A stretch of 64,000 nucleotides of DNA from Thermoflavifilum aggregans (GCF_002797735.1 NZ_PGFG01000001.1:62001-126000), one strand, 5' to 3'. Counted from the stretch's first letter, positions 53,421 to 62,995 are shown. The notes: generated by a model not told the origin, from the letters alone. Translations and numbers: made by a program.

Positions 53421-54239
53421 TCAGGCTTTAATCTGAAGTGCCGAAAGCATATTGCCATACACCTTGTTCAGCTGGGTAAGATTTTTGGCCAGCAGGGCCA
53501 CCTGTTCCTGGGTTTTCCGGGTGTCTTCCAGGCTGTTTTGCAGGTTCTGGGAAGCACTGGCCAGTTGGGTGTAAAACTGGTTCATCACTTTCAGGTGGTG
53601 ATTCGTATCCTGCAATTCCAGTTCATAGATAGCATTCAATGACGACAAATTTTTGGTCATTGTCTGAATCTGTTCATGGAAGTTGCGGGTTGCTTCGGAA
53701 GCCTGGGTAAACTGGGTAGCTGCCTGAGCTGCATCGGCATAAGCCTGGCGCATGGCCGAAAGGGCTTCAGATGCCTGTTGCAGCCGCGAACCATAATCCT
53801 GCGTAGCCTGGATAACCTGCGACACATCAGCTAATTGGGATACCGTGGTGCCCAAACGCTGAAACTGATCGCTGAGTCTTTTCAGGGCGTCAGGGGTTAT
53901 CTCAGCTTCCTGCATCATCCGTTCCATCTGATTTAAAACAGGATGACCTCCTCCGATAGCAATGGAAGCAAGCTGGCCATTCTGCCCCAGCTCTTCATCT
54001 TCTATATCTTCTGAAACTGCGGGAAACAACCTGTCCCAATGATATTGTTTTTCGGGCGGCACAAAAGCCATAAGCAGAAACACAAAGGTTTCCGTGATCA
54101 TACCGGCTTCCAGGGCATGTCCGAGAAGACCTCCCCAGTGTTCAATCTTGGCCAGCGCGCCAAAAATCACAATAGAAGCACCTACGCTGAAGATGATGTT
54201 TAATACGTCTCTCCCTCTTTTGGTGGCAAAAAATTGCAT
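53421..54239 (-). CDS. gldL: Gliding motility/T9SS protein GldL
   Basis: A 272-residue inner-membrane motor protein. Two spans near the N-terminus (about 13-31 and 43-61) contain the charged residues expected for proton passage (Lys31, His34, Glu44, Glu50). The rest is cytoplasmic and strongly helical with coiled coils (RRL-type heptads, ~100-260: SQLADVSQVIQATQDYG, NLSSLNAIYELEL). It partners GldM. It lies 59 bases after gldK and 72 bases before gldM. Confidence 0.96.
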   Translation of the reverse strand: MQFFATKRGRDVLNIIFSVGASIVIFGALAKIEHWGGLLGHALEAGMITETFVFLLMAFVPPEKQYHWDRLFPAVSEDIEDEELGQNGQLASIAIGGGHPVLNQMERMMQEAEITPDALKRLSDQFQRLGTTVSQLADVSQVIQATQDYGSRLQQASEALSAMRQAYADAAQAATQFTQASEATRNFHEQIQTMTKNLSSLNAIYELELQDTNHHLKVMNQFYTQLASASQNLQNSLEDTRKTQEQVALLAKNLTQLNKVYGNMLSALQIKA

Positions 54240-54298
54240 GTTCGTCTGTTTTAATGAATGATCAAAGCTTGTTTTTCATAGGAGATGAAGCTTCTCGC

Positions 54299-55585
54299 CT
54301 ATTTCAGTTTCCCTTTGCTGAAATCGCTCATCGAGCGACCCAGGAAAGAAATCACGCAGCGAAAGCCGATATAGCATTTGGAAGTATCCTGATATTCATA
54401 TTGCCGGGTACTTACCTGGAGGTAGTAACCGATATCTTTCCAGGATCCGCCCCGAATGACTTTGCGTTTCATTTTCGGGGGATCATCGGGCCTGGCATGA
54501 TACTGAATATCCGGATTGAAATCCATTTCGAAGGAATAAGCATCTTCAAAATAGGCGCTCGATGTCCATTCACTCACATTACCGGCCATGTTGTACAATC
54601 CGTAGTCATTAGGCCAATAGGCATCGGCTCTTACCGGATACAGACCCCCATCAGCTGCATAATCGCCTCTGCCGGGTTTAAAGTTGGCTAGCAGGCATCC
54701 TTTCTTGTTGCGCAGATAAGGCCCACCCCATGGGTAGGGCGATTCCACACGCCCGCCACGGGCGGCATATTCCCATTCGGCCTCTGTAGGCAGCCGAAAA
54801 TCCCCTTCGATGTATTGATGATGCGCTTCCCGATAGCTGTTCCACAGATTGGTGCGCCATACACAGAAGGCTGTAGCCTGATTCCAGTTTACCCCCACCA
54901 CCGGATAATTATCAAATGCGGGATGGTAGAAATACATCTTTGCCATGGGTTCGTTGTATGAATAGCTGTAGTCGCGGATCCAGCACAATGTATCGGGATA
55001 AATCGGTACATCCTGCTTGACAATAAAGCTGGAACGCGGACTCTTGCCTTTGTCCATGGCAGCAGCTTTCAGGTCATAGGTTTCTTCATGGTAAATCAGC
55101 TTACGCACATCAATATCCTTTCGGCCATAGATCCGATCTTCCGGTGCGTAGTACATGGCAGCCAGCTTTTGCTGGGTTGCAGGATCATTGTAATTGATTT
55201 TGGCCTTCCAGTCAATATAGCTGTTGCCATCTTTATCCTTTTTCACCTGCCCCAACAAGGTATGGGCAATGGAATCCCTTACCCAATAAACGAATTGGCG
55301 ATATTCATTATTGGTAATCTCGGTTGCATCCATGTAAAAGCCCGCAATAGTAATAGCCTTGTTTTTGGCAGAAAAGGCATAGTTAATGTCCTGATCGCTG
55401 GGCCCTTCATGGAAAAATCCCGATGGAACATAGACCATTCCATAGGGCACAGGCGGCTTGTAGTGCGGCCTGTTTTGCACACCGACCAACTGACCCTGGG
55501 CATTTTTCGCAGCATTTCTTCCGCAACTGACCAGCAAGGAAGCTACCACGATGTAACCCAGCAAACGAAATACCTGGTAATTCAT
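54299..55585 (-). CDS. gldK: Gliding motility/T9SS lipoprotein GldK
   Basis: A 428-residue lipoprotein (lipobox LLVSC) with a formylglycine-generating-enzyme-like sulfatase domain: VPYGMVYVPSGFF, FYMDATEITNNEYRQFV, WNQATAFCVWR, RLPTEAEWEYAARGG, NVSEWTSSAYFEDAY and RGGSWKD near the end. GldK has no known enzyme activity; with GldN it forms the periplasmic ring of the T9SS. The frame extends to 55678, but ATG 55585 fits the lipoprotein signal. It opens the gldKLMN operon. Confidence 0.97.
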   Translation of the reverse strand: MNYQVFRLLGYIVVASLLVSCGRNAAKNAQGQLVGVQNRPHYKPPVPYGMVYVPSGFFHEGPSDQDINYAFSAKNKAITIAGFYMDATEITNNEYRQFVYWVRDSIAHTLLGQVKKDKDGNSYIDWKAKINYNDPATQQKLAAMYYAPEDRIYGRKDIDVRKLIYHEETYDLKAAAMDKGKSPRSSFIVKQDVPIYPDTLCWIRDYSYSYNEPMAKMYFYHPAFDNYPVVGVNWNQATAFCVWRTNLWNSYREAHHQYIEGDFRLPTEAEWEYAARGGRVESPYPWGGPYLRNKKGCLLANFKPGRGDYAADGGLYPVRADAYWPNDYGLYNMAGNVSEWTSSAYFEDAYSFEMDFNPDIQYHARPDDPPKMKRKVIRGGSWKDIGYYLQVSTRQYEYQDTSKCYIGFRCVISFLGRSMSDFSKGKLK

Positions 55586-55612
55586 AAGGGTATGTTTAAT
55601 TTGAGCAGCTAA

Positions 55613-55641
55613 CAATGTACATGTTTTATGTTTTCCATCAA
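55613..55641 (-). promoter_or_regulatory. Candidate promoter of gldKLMN
   Basis: On the minus strand TTG (55641-55639) and TACATTG (55619-55613) are 19 bases apart; the -7 element has one base fewer than the TAnnTTTG consensus. It lies 27 bases upstream of the gldK start in the 301-base gap after hemD. Confidence 0.35.
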
Positions 55642-55792
55642 TTGTTTTTGAACCTTTTCTCCCCGCATCACAAAGCACGGGTTTTACATAACGACAGGCC
55701 GGGTCAAATATTGTTTTAAATGTATAAATTAATCTTTGAAACCCTTTAAAATTTCCATGGGTTTTATCGATACCGGTACGTCCGTGAAAACG

Positions 55793-55821
55793 ATCCCTAC
55801 GGGATAACTTTCAGGTATCCC
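55793..55821. repeat. Alternating inverted repeats between hemD and gldK
   Basis: ATCCC, GGGATA and TATCCC follow one another (55793-55797, 55801-55806, 55816-55821). The central copy can pair with either neighbour but not both, giving two mutually exclusive hairpins. The rest of the gap is AT-rich with no gene. Confidence 0.4.
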
Positions 55822-55886
55822 ATAGCATATTAACGTAAAAATAAAGGAAATGGTATGCTTGTAGGCAGCGAATCTGTCGGCTTGCG

Positions 55887-56681
55887 TTATTTTTTGTGAT
55901 TCAGCTTTTGCAGGTACAGATCGAGTGCCGAAACCATGGAAGGGGCTTCAGGCAGAGGTGCCCGGATATCAAGCCTGAGGCCGGCCTCTTCAACGGCCTG
56001 GGAAGTAGTTGTGCCAAATGCACCTATATAGGTACCATTCTGTTCAAATTGCGGAAAGCTTTCCAGCAAGGCTTTTACGCCAACCGGACTAAAAAATACA
56101 ATTACATCATAACCTTTGGCCAGTACTTCCCTGACATCGTTGGGAACGGTACGATACAGGGTAGCTGTGGCATACTCGCAACGGTTTTGTTGAAAAAATT
56201 CTTCGATGTCCTTTCTGTGCTGATCTGAACAGGGAAGCAGGAATTTCTCGTTTTGCTTATGCTTGGCAATCACATCCAGCAGGCTTTTGGTCGTGCCATC
56301 GGCCCCGTAGAACACCTTGCGCTTTCGGTACAGGATGAATTTCTGCAAATACAGCGCCACGGCTTCCGTAATACAGAAATATTTGCAATCCTGGGAAACC
56401 TTGATCTTCAGTTCATCGCAGATGCGGAAAAAATGATCTACTGCATTGCGACTGGTAAAGACAACAGCGGTATATTGCTGGATGTCAATTCTCTGTTTGC
56501 GGAATTCCTTGGCGGAAATGCCTTCTACCCGGATAAACGGATAAAAGTCGATTTCCACTCCATATTTTCTTGCGAGATCAAAATAGGGGGATTTCTCACT
56601 ATCAGGCTTGGGTTGAGAGATCAGAATACGCCGAATTTTTTTTGCTGGAACCTGGTTGGATTGCCCTGTTTTACTCGTCAT
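55887..56681 (-). CDS. hemD: Uroporphyrinogen-III synthase
   Basis: A 264-residue protein of the HemD family, which cyclises hydroxymethylbilane to uroporphyrinogen III in haem synthesis. Family features are weakly conserved, but ILISQPKPDSEKSPYFDLAR, YTAVVFTSRNAVDHFF, FLLPCSDQHRKDI, YDVIVFFSPVGVKALLESF and IGAFGTTTSQAVEEAGL fit the two-domain fold. The N-terminal ~15 residues are a basic extension. It lies 27 bases after the DUF4271 gene and 301 bases before gldK. No other haem gene is present. Confidence 0.88.
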   Translation of the reverse strand: MTSKTGQSNQVPAKKIRRILISQPKPDSEKSPYFDLARKYGVEIDFYPFIRVEGISAKEFRKQRIDIQQYTAVVFTSRNAVDHFFRICDELKIKVSQDCKYFCITEAVALYLQKFILYRKRKVFYGADGTTKSLLDVIAKHKQNEKFLLPCSDQHRKDIEEFFQQNRCEYATATLYRTVPNDVREVLAKGYDVIVFFSPVGVKALLESFPQFEQNGTYIGAFGTTTSQAVEEAGLRLDIRAPLPEAPSMVSALDLYLQKLNHKK

Positions 56682-56708
56682 AAGCTCCGTTTAATTTTGG
56701 GGTTCTCT

Positions 56709-57794
56709 TTAAAACCCGCCATGCAGCCACTCCAGTATGATTTTAGCCATGATAAGTACCGGCGCCACTTCGAATGCGCAAAGGTAAAGAAAAAAATGAA
56801 ATCTGCTGAAAACCATGTACTGCCGCACCCATGCATAGGATGAAACGTAGCGGTACACAAACAAAGCAGCTATCAACGCCAGCGAAAGGCGCAAAGCTAC
56901 CTCCTGCATCCATCCCGTACCAAAAGCCAGTACCAAGACAAAAGGCACCAGCACCACACCCAATACCTTATTCACCAGCATCAGCACAAATGCATAACCT
57001 GCAGTCAGCTCCCGGGCTCCGAATATCCAACCGCTGAACTGCAGAATCAGATATTTCACCAGATACATGATCCCCACAAGTGCAGCCAGAGCCGCTACCA
57101 GCAGATAAATCTGATGCTGGGTCGTGTAATGTACATACCGCAGCACCAGGAAGAGATATATACCCATGCTAAAGGCAAAAAACAGATTCATCAATAAGCC
57201 GGGAAAAGGCGTCTGCATCAGTTGTTCCCGCAATTTGCGGCTGGCCTTCACCGGATGCCAGAAAGCCTGAAATACATGATGGAAATAGGTATAGAAACCC
57301 GACCGGATTAGCCCCAGCAAAAACAAATAACCTACGCAGAGGTAAAAAAGCCAGTCATCTTCCTGCTCGGCTGCGATGTTTCTGGATCTGAGAGGCGAAA
57401 CCTGCCAAACGGGATAATCCTGATGCCGAAACAGCCGTTGATGGGTCCATACAGAATCCAACCATTGCATATAGGCCAACTCACGATAATGAATGGCTGC
57501 TGCCGCCTGCCTGAGGCTGTCGCGCCGCAGGCTGTCAGCCACTTGCGTGGCCCGCAGGCTATCTAAAGCTGAATTGCCTCCGGCCTGCGCATGCCGGAAA
57601 CTATCCGGCTGCGGTATAGATGGAACAGCATAGGCCGGCAAACCATGTGTATCGGGCCTGGCAGCGCCCTGTCCCGGCTGGATATGGTTACCCCGGGCTG
57701 AATCGGATGGAACCAATACCTGCTGTGCCTTACCCGCCTCCGCCAGCAATGTCCAGCCAAATACGAAGAAGAACATGAAAAACCGATGTCCCAT
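56709..57794 (-). CDS. DUF4271 membrane protein
   Basis: A 361-residue protein: a signal-like first segment (RFFMFFFVFGWTLLAEAG), a Ser/Pro/Gln-rich periplasmic linker (~25-120), then six or so membrane spans from about residue 145 on. It matches the Bacteroidota family DUF4271, which is often found beside hemD, as here. Function unknown; an envelope role is inferred. The frame is open upstream to 57950 into the barrel gene, but ATG 57794 gives the likely start. Confidence 0.82.
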   Translation of the reverse strand: MGHRFFMFFFVFGWTLLAEAGKAQQVLVPSDSARGNHIQPGQGAARPDTHGLPAYAVPSIPQPDSFRHAQAGGNSALDSLRATQVADSLRRDSLRQAAAAIHYRELAYMQWLDSVWTHQRLFRHQDYPVWQVSPLRSRNIAAEQEDDWLFYLCVGYLFLLGLIRSGFYTYFHHVFQAFWHPVKASRKLREQLMQTPFPGLLMNLFFAFSMGIYLFLVLRYVHYTTQHQIYLLVAALAALVGIMYLVKYLILQFSGWIFGARELTAGYAFVLMLVNKVLGVVLVPFVLVLAFGTGWMQEVALRLSLALIAALFVYRYVSSYAWVRQYMVFSRFHFFLYLCAFEVAPVLIMAKIILEWLHGGF

Positions 57795-57849
57795 GGGCAG
57801 CAAATGTATTAAGCTCCCGGTAAACCTGCCTGTCCGGCAGACAGGTTTC

Positions 57850-59682
57850 TTAAAAAGTATTGGCATAACTAAAGTGAATGCGCGATCGCTGGATATCAAA
57901 CGGACTATCTTTCCTCCGGCCAATAGCCCAGCTGAACCTGAAAAATCCAACCCGGGTGGGGAAAGCCATGCCTAGGCCCAGCCCTGTAGGCCAATCAGAA
58001 GCATGCAATTGCCGGGAACCCGACATGTACTGCTGATACACATAAGCATTATCACTAAAACCAAAAACATAAGCCTCCTCACCAATCAGATAACGATATT
58101 CCAGGCTCCACACCAGATACTGCGAAGCATATATGCTTTGTTCATCAAATCCTCTGAGCAATTCAGCCCCTCCGATCTGATACAATTCATTGAGGAACAT
58201 TTTCGTACCCCAGATACCGGCTCCCTGCCACATGCTGCGCAGGGTTGCATATCTACCCAATGGCCGGTAGTACACCAGCCGCAGATAAGGCTTCCAGATA
58301 AAACTGCCTGATGGCAGGGCAGCATACAGGCTAGCAAAGGAAAATGACGAATCCGCCGGGTCGTGCAGTTGCAGGATATCCTCGTTTGGAATGATCTTTC
58401 TTTTCCCAAATTCCGCATCTATTTCCCACGAAACGCCTCTCCGGGGATTCAGGGATCGGTCGGTATGATTTCCTGTCCAGCCAAATCCTAGGAAGGTTTC
58501 CTGCTGATCCACATAAGCCGGAAGCTGATGGGTGATTTTAACGGTTTCGGTATCCACACTCAGCAAATGGGTTACGCTTTGCTGCAGATACATCCGGTAG
58601 CCTGTTCCGGGAATAAGCTCGTAGGATAGTCCCAGCCGACTGTTCAGCTGAAGGTAAGAACTGTCTTTCCGGAAAAGGCTGAACTGTCCGGAAAGTCCAT
58701 AGGGAGTACCCCACAAGGTTGGCAATTGTGCTGCAAGATTAAGCCTAGGGGAAGCATATTGCAATTGTTCCCAGTGCATGTCCAGCACTTCGCCTGCATG
58801 AAAACTATTGACCAGATGGAGTGTCAGCTGGCCTACCAGTCTTCCCCTGCTGTTGGCACCCTGCCCGGGAGCCGATACATCCTGAGCTGAAGCTGGTTCA
58901 TATCCCAGCAGTCCGTCTATCTGATTGGATTTTCTGGCATCCAGCGTCACATGGAGTGCCGCATGCTGTTGCCTGTATTCCAGAAACCAGGGATGCGTCT
59001 GCTGCAAAAAATTCACGCCTGCAATGCGCGCATGGATGGCCTGGAGTTTTTGCTGGCTGTAATATTCTCCAGGTTTGATGCCCAGCAAATATGCCAGATA
59101 AGATGGAGAAAGGCGGGCCGTGCCTTCCTGAATAAGCGTATCGATAATAATCAAAGGACCCGGCTCCACGTGCCAGATGCCCGTCAGCAAGCTATCCTGC
59201 AACTGCAGGCTGTCAATAGCCACCGTTGCAAAAGGGTAGCCATTGTTTTCATAATAGCGGAGCCATGCCTGGCGAGCCGCTTCGACATCGTTTTCAGCAT
59301 TGTGTACATGTACCGGCGGCCGAACTTGTTTCCACAGAAAATCGGGGATATTGCCCTGCCGGATTTGTCCCCAGCGATAGGCCTGCCCCAGATATAACCA
59401 GGCAAAAAGGGTTACACTATCCTGCTGCAGGCTATCCACGGAAGCCCCCCAGTACCCTGCATCACGCAACCGGCTGAGCCATCCGGCCAGATATTGCCTG
59501 CGGGCGTTTGTGTCGGCAAATACAGGTATATGCGCTTGCCTTACCCACCGGGCAGCCGCACTATCAACCGGATAAATCACCAGACGGCTTTCCTGCCCCC
59601 TGATAAAACCGGGTACCAGGAGCCAGATACAAAGCCATACACCCATCAACGGATGAAATATGCAGGATGGCTTGCTTTGCAT
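57850..59682 (-). CDS. BamA/TamA-family outer-membrane protein
   Basis: A 610-residue protein with a signal peptide (ending FIRGQ). One or two POTRA-like domains cover ~100-245 (RYYENNGYPFATVAIDSL, GPLIIIDTLIQEG, LGIKPGEYYSQQKL). A 16-strand-type barrel follows (~260-610), with the Omp85 motifs GLGLGMAFPTRVGFFRFSWA and a C-terminal Phe (HFSYANTF). It is shorter than BamA (five POTRAs) and may insert or export proteins, or act as a patatin-like partner. It stands first in the minus-strand run leading into hemD and gldKLMN. Confidence 0.85.
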   Translation of the reverse strand: MQSKPSCIFHPLMGVWLCIWLLVPGFIRGQESRLVIYPVDSAAARWVRQAHIPVFADTNARRQYLAGWLSRLRDAGYWGASVDSLQQDSVTLFAWLYLGQAYRWGQIRQGNIPDFLWKQVRPPVHVHNAENDVEAARQAWLRYYENNGYPFATVAIDSLQLQDSLLTGIWHVEPGPLIIIDTLIQEGTARLSPSYLAYLLGIKPGEYYSQQKLQAIHARIAGVNFLQQTHPWFLEYRQQHAALHVTLDARKSNQIDGLLGYEPASAQDVSAPGQGANSRGRLVGQLTLHLVNSFHAGEVLDMHWEQLQYASPRLNLAAQLPTLWGTPYGLSGQFSLFRKDSSYLQLNSRLGLSYELIPGTGYRMYLQQSVTHLLSVDTETVKITHQLPAYVDQQETFLGFGWTGNHTDRSLNPRRGVSWEIDAEFGKRKIIPNEDILQLHDPADSSFSFASLYAALPSGSFIWKPYLRLVYYRPLGRYATLRSMWQGAGIWGTKMFLNELYQIGGAELLRGFDEQSIYASQYLVWSLEYRYLIGEEAYVFGFSDNAYVYQQYMSGSRQLHASDWPTGLGLGMAFPTRVGFFRFSWAIGRRKDSPFDIQRSRIHFSYANTF

Positions 59683-59918
59683 GGAATATGATTCGGACTT
59701 TTCATCAGTGATAAAGTCTCAAAAAAGAGATTTTTTAACTTTCCTTTCAAATTATTTCTCTGATGCGCCGGCGCTGTTTGCGATATTTGTGAAAAATATA
59801 CTCATTTTCAGGCAGACCTGCCAGCCAGGTCAGGTATCTGCATCAGCTCATGTATGCATACAGACAGAGGGATTGTACTGTTTGAACATGATTAAATAAA
59901 TGTAAAACAGATTCGGGA

Positions 59919-61253
59919 ATGAAGTTTGAACGCAAGCCCAGCCCATTATCTCCCCGGTTTTTTTGGGCCATGATCGTTGCCCTGGTTGCAGGTTTAGCCA
60001 TAGCCATATATGTGAATATGAAAATCCTCCACCGGAGCAAGTCCGTACAAACAGATTCCACAGCCATGCAACAAGTAAAGGCTGTTCCTGTCATGCGTTT
60101 TGGCCTGCCGGTAGATTCATTTCGCATTGTTTCCGGTACGATTCGGCGGAACGAATTTTTTTCCACCATCCTCAACCGCTATGGCATTACACCCGTTCAG
60201 ATCCTGGCAATCCGCCGGCAAACCGATTCCATTTTCAATCCCAGGCAAATCAGGGCTGGTGACAGCTATCAGCTTTTCTTCTCACCAGATACCTCGCTGC
60301 ATATTCCGCTTTATTTTGTATATCAACCCGACCCGACTCATTACGTGGTATTGAACCTGCAGCATCCTGAGCAATCTTATTCGGGTGATTTTCCGGTAAC
60401 TTCCAAAATCCAGACCGTTTCGGGTGTGATTCAAAGTTCTTTGTACGAGACGCTCGACGATCGGCATGCCAGTCCGGCTCTGGCCCAGATGATGGCTGAG
60501 ATTTATGCATGGACGATTGACTTTTTCAGTATCCAGCCGGGTGATTGGTTTAAAGTTGTGTATCGCGAAAATTTTGTTGAGGGTCGATCCATTGGCCCTG
60601 CCAGGATTTTATCGGCAGAATTTTATCACGGGGGAGAAAAGTTTTTTGCTTTTTACTATCAGGATAGCACAGGTAAGGGCAATTATTATGATGAAAATGG
60701 CAAAAGCCTGCGAAAAGCTTTCCTGAAAGCGCCGCTGAAATATTTCCGGATTACTTCGCGCTACTCTTTAAACAGGTTCCATCCCATTCAGCATGTCTGG
60801 AAAGCTCATCTGGGTACAGATTACGCAGCTCCGGAAGGCACACCCATTCTAGCTACAGGCGATGGTGTGGTGATTGCTTCCACCTACAGTCGCTTCAACG
60901 GCAATTATTTGAAAATCCGCCACAATGCGGAATACACAACCCAGTATCTGCACATGAGCCGCAGGGCTGTGCGTGTGGGGCAGTACGTTCGCCAAGGACA
61001 GGTGATTGGTTATGTGGGGCACACCGGATTGGCTACCGGTCCGCATGTATGTTACCGGTTCTGGAAAAACGGGGTGGAAGTGGATCCGTTGAAGCAACAT
61101 TTCCCGGCTGCAAATCCCGTCCCTGCAAGCGAAAAACAGGAGTTTAGCTCCTGGGTGGAAAAACAACTGGCTGTTTTAAATCAGATCAGCCTGCCCGGAG
61201 CTGACTCGGCCACTGTTACGGCTGCCGCTTCGCATCCCGCACCTCAGGGCTGA
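59919..61253 (+). CDS. M23-family peptidase with substituted zinc motif
   Basis: A 444-residue protein with an N-terminal membrane anchor (about 17-34), a domain at ~60-240 of the OapA/Csd3-like type (including RRNEFFSTILNRYGI), and a C-terminal LytM domain. The zinc motif His297-x3-Asp301 (HLGTD) and catalytic His345 (QYLHMS) are kept. The last motif, normally His-x-His, reads His376-Val-Cys378, so the third zinc ligand is Cys. Such a change usually weakens hydrolysis of peptidoglycan cross-links, but I recall this variant in other Bacteroidota, so it may be functional. A divergent gene lies upstream. Confidence 0.9.
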   Translation: MKFERKPSPLSPRFFWAMIVALVAGLAIAIYVNMKILHRSKSVQTDSTAMQQVKAVPVMRFGLPVDSFRIVSGTIRRNEFFSTILNRYGITPVQILAIRRQTDSIFNPRQIRAGDSYQLFFSPDTSLHIPLYFVYQPDPTHYVVLNLQHPEQSYSGDFPVTSKIQTVSGVIQSSLYETLDDRHASPALAQMMAEIYAWTIDFFSIQPGDWFKVVYRENFVEGRSIGPARILSAEFYHGGEKFFAFYYQDSTGKGNYYDENGKSLRKAFLKAPLKYFRITSRYSLNRFHPIQHVWKAHLGTDYAAPEGTPILATGDGVVIASTYSRFNGNYLKIRHNAEYTTQYLHMSRRAVRVGQYVRQGQVIGYVGHTGLATGPHVCYRFWKNGVEVDPLKQHFPAANPVPASEKQEFSSWVEKQLAVLNQISLPGADSATVTAAASHPAPQG

Positions 61254-61330
61254 AGCGGGCGCTGCTTCACCGGGAGCAGGCTATTAGACCATATTTAAAG
61301 TGTAAAAGCAACCTTCTTCTTCCGTACAGC

Positions 61331-62323
61331 TTATGCGTTCAATTGCTGCCAGAGCACGTCTTTCAGCTCCTGCAGCCCTTTTTGCTGGTGAGCTGAGATA
61401 ACGACCACCGGAATTTCAGGTGGAAACTGCCGCCGGATTTGTACCTCCTGCATCTCATCGATCAGATCTGATTTGGAAATCGCAATCACCTTGCGCTTGT
61501 GTAATAGCTCTGGGTTGTATTTTTCCAGCTCGTGCACAAGGGTCTGCCATTCAGCGAGAGGATCTGGACTGTCAGCTGGGATGACGAACAACAACACAGC
61601 ATTTCGCTCGATATGCCTGAGGAAGCGCAAGCCCAGCCCCCGGCCCTCGGCAGCTCCCTCGATGATGCCGGGTAAATCGGCCATACAAAATGATTTGCCA
61701 TCGCGATAAGCCACCATGCCCAGCTGAGGCTGCAAGGTAGTGAAGGGATATGGGGCAATGGCAGGTTTGGCTGCCGAAAGTGTGGCCAGCAGGGTTGATT
61801 TTCCTGCATTCGGGAAACCCACCAGGCCTACGTCGGCCAGGAGTTTGAGTTCCAGAATCTTCCATCCTTCCCGGCCCGGTTCACCCTTTTGTGCAAATTC
61901 AGGTGCCTGGCGGGTAGGTGTGGCAAAATGCGCATTGCCCAACCCGCCCCGGCCGCCGGGGATCCAGATTACTTCCTGTCCGTCTTCCAGGATTTCGGCT
62001 TCCACCTGGCCGGTTTGTTCATCTCTGGCAATCGTACCTAAAGGCACTTCAATCACCACATCCCGTCCGTCTTTGCCTGTGCAGTTATTTTTGCTGCCGG
62101 GCTCTCCGTCGCCTGCCACTATATGCTTTTTCCAGCGCAGATGCAGCAAGGTCCAGAGCTGGGCATTGCCTTTCAGGATGATATGCCCACCCCGGCCGCC
62201 GTCTCCGCCGTCAGGCCCACCCTTAGGCTGGTATTTCAGGCGCATAAAATGCACACATCCATCCCCGCCTTTACCTGAACGGCAATAGACCCGGATGTAA
62301 TCCACGAAATTTTGCTTTTCCAA
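61331..62323 (-). CDS. obgE: GTPase ObgE/CgtA
   Basis: A 330-residue GTPase. The N-terminal glycine-rich Obg fold (~1-158, GGDGCVHFMRLKYQPKGGPD and GGRGGHIILKGN) precedes the G domain with Walker A GFPNAGKST, switch II ADLPGIIEGAAEGRGLG and the guanine motif SKSD. There is no C-terminal extension. It acts in 50S ribosome assembly and stringent control. It follows adk by 12 bases in the same direction, an arrangement that I recall as conserved in Bacteroidota. Confidence 0.97.
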   Translation of the reverse strand: MEKQNFVDYIRVYCRSGKGGDGCVHFMRLKYQPKGGPDGGDGGRGGHIILKGNAQLWTLLHLRWKKHIVAGDGEPGSKNNCTGKDGRDVVIEVPLGTIARDEQTGQVEAEILEDGQEVIWIPGGRGGLGNAHFATPTRQAPEFAQKGEPGREGWKILELKLLADVGLVGFPNAGKSTLLATLSAAKPAIAPYPFTTLQPQLGMVAYRDGKSFCMADLPGIIEGAAEGRGLGLRFLRHIERNAVLLFVIPADSPDPLAEWQTLVHELEKYNPELLHKRKVIAISKSDLIDEMQEVQIRRQFPPEIPVVVISAHQQKGLQELKDVLWQQLNA

Positions 62324-62335
62324 AGCAATGCAGCT

Positions 62336-62956
62336 TTAGGAACGTTGATCCGGAGACACCGGATGAGATGTGAGCTCCGCAAATCGCTTGTCAATCTGTT
62401 GCCTGATGCGGTTGAAAACTTCCTCTACAGTACCCACCGCCGGTATGGCCTGCAGTTTATGCTGCTGGGCATAATAATCGGCCACAGGTGAGGTTTTATT
62501 GTAATATTCCGCAATCCGCGCCCGGATTATTTCTTCGCTGGCATCATCGGTTCTGCCTGACGTCTGTCCCCGCAGCAACAAACGCTTGATGAGTTCTTCC
62601 TCCGGCACTTCCATCAGCAGCACCAGATGAATGGCAGTAGATTTCAGCGCCAGCAATTTATCCAGGGCTCTGGCCTGGGCAGTGGTACGGGGGAATCCGT
62701 CGAATATAAATCCTTTAGCATCTGCCCTGGCATCGAGTTGAGAGCTGATCATGGCAATCACCACTTCATCGGGCACCAATGCGCCACGATCCATAAACTT
62801 CTTGGCCTCCAGCCCCAGTGGCGTACGACGCTCGATTTCGCTTCTGAGCATGTCGCCCGTACTCAGATGGGTAAATTGGTAATGATCAATTATCAGCTGG
62901 CTTTGCGTGCCTTTTCCGCTCCCAGGCGGGCCAAATAAAATCAGATTAAACAACAT
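62336..62956 (-). CDS. adk: Adenylate kinase
   Basis: A 206-residue kinase that interconverts AMP, ADP and ATP. The P-loop is GPPGSGKGTQ, the AMP-binding part is THLSTGDMLRSEI, and the GFPRTTAQA motif is present. The LID region between RGQTSGRTDDASEE and the final helix is short and lacks the zinc Cys cluster, so this is the short-LID form. It leads the obgE gene; a -7 element lies upstream. Confidence 0.96.
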   Translation of the reverse strand: MLFNLILFGPPGSGKGTQSQLIIDHYQFTHLSTGDMLRSEIERRTPLGLEAKKFMDRGALVPDEVVIAMISSQLDARADAKGFIFDGFPRTTAQARALDKLLALKSTAIHLVLLMEVPEEELIKRLLLRGQTSGRTDDASEEIIRARIAEYYNKTSPVADYYAQQHKLQAIPAVGTVEEVFNRIRQQIDKRFAELTSHPVSPDQRS

Positions 62957-62987
62957 GTCGGTTATTCATCTTGTAAAAAAATCCGGT

Positions 62988-62995
62988 CAAAAATA
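62988..62995 (-). promoter_or_regulatory. -7 element upstream of adk
   Basis: The minus strand reads TATTTTTG, a full TAnnTTTG match, 31 bases before the adk start codon. No TTG box lies at the expected spacing. Confidence 0.35.

Noticed and set aside
61251-61269. TGAAGC / GCTTCA hairpin after the M23 gene as terminator
   Set aside because: The stem has six pairs, includes the stop codon and has no T-run after it.
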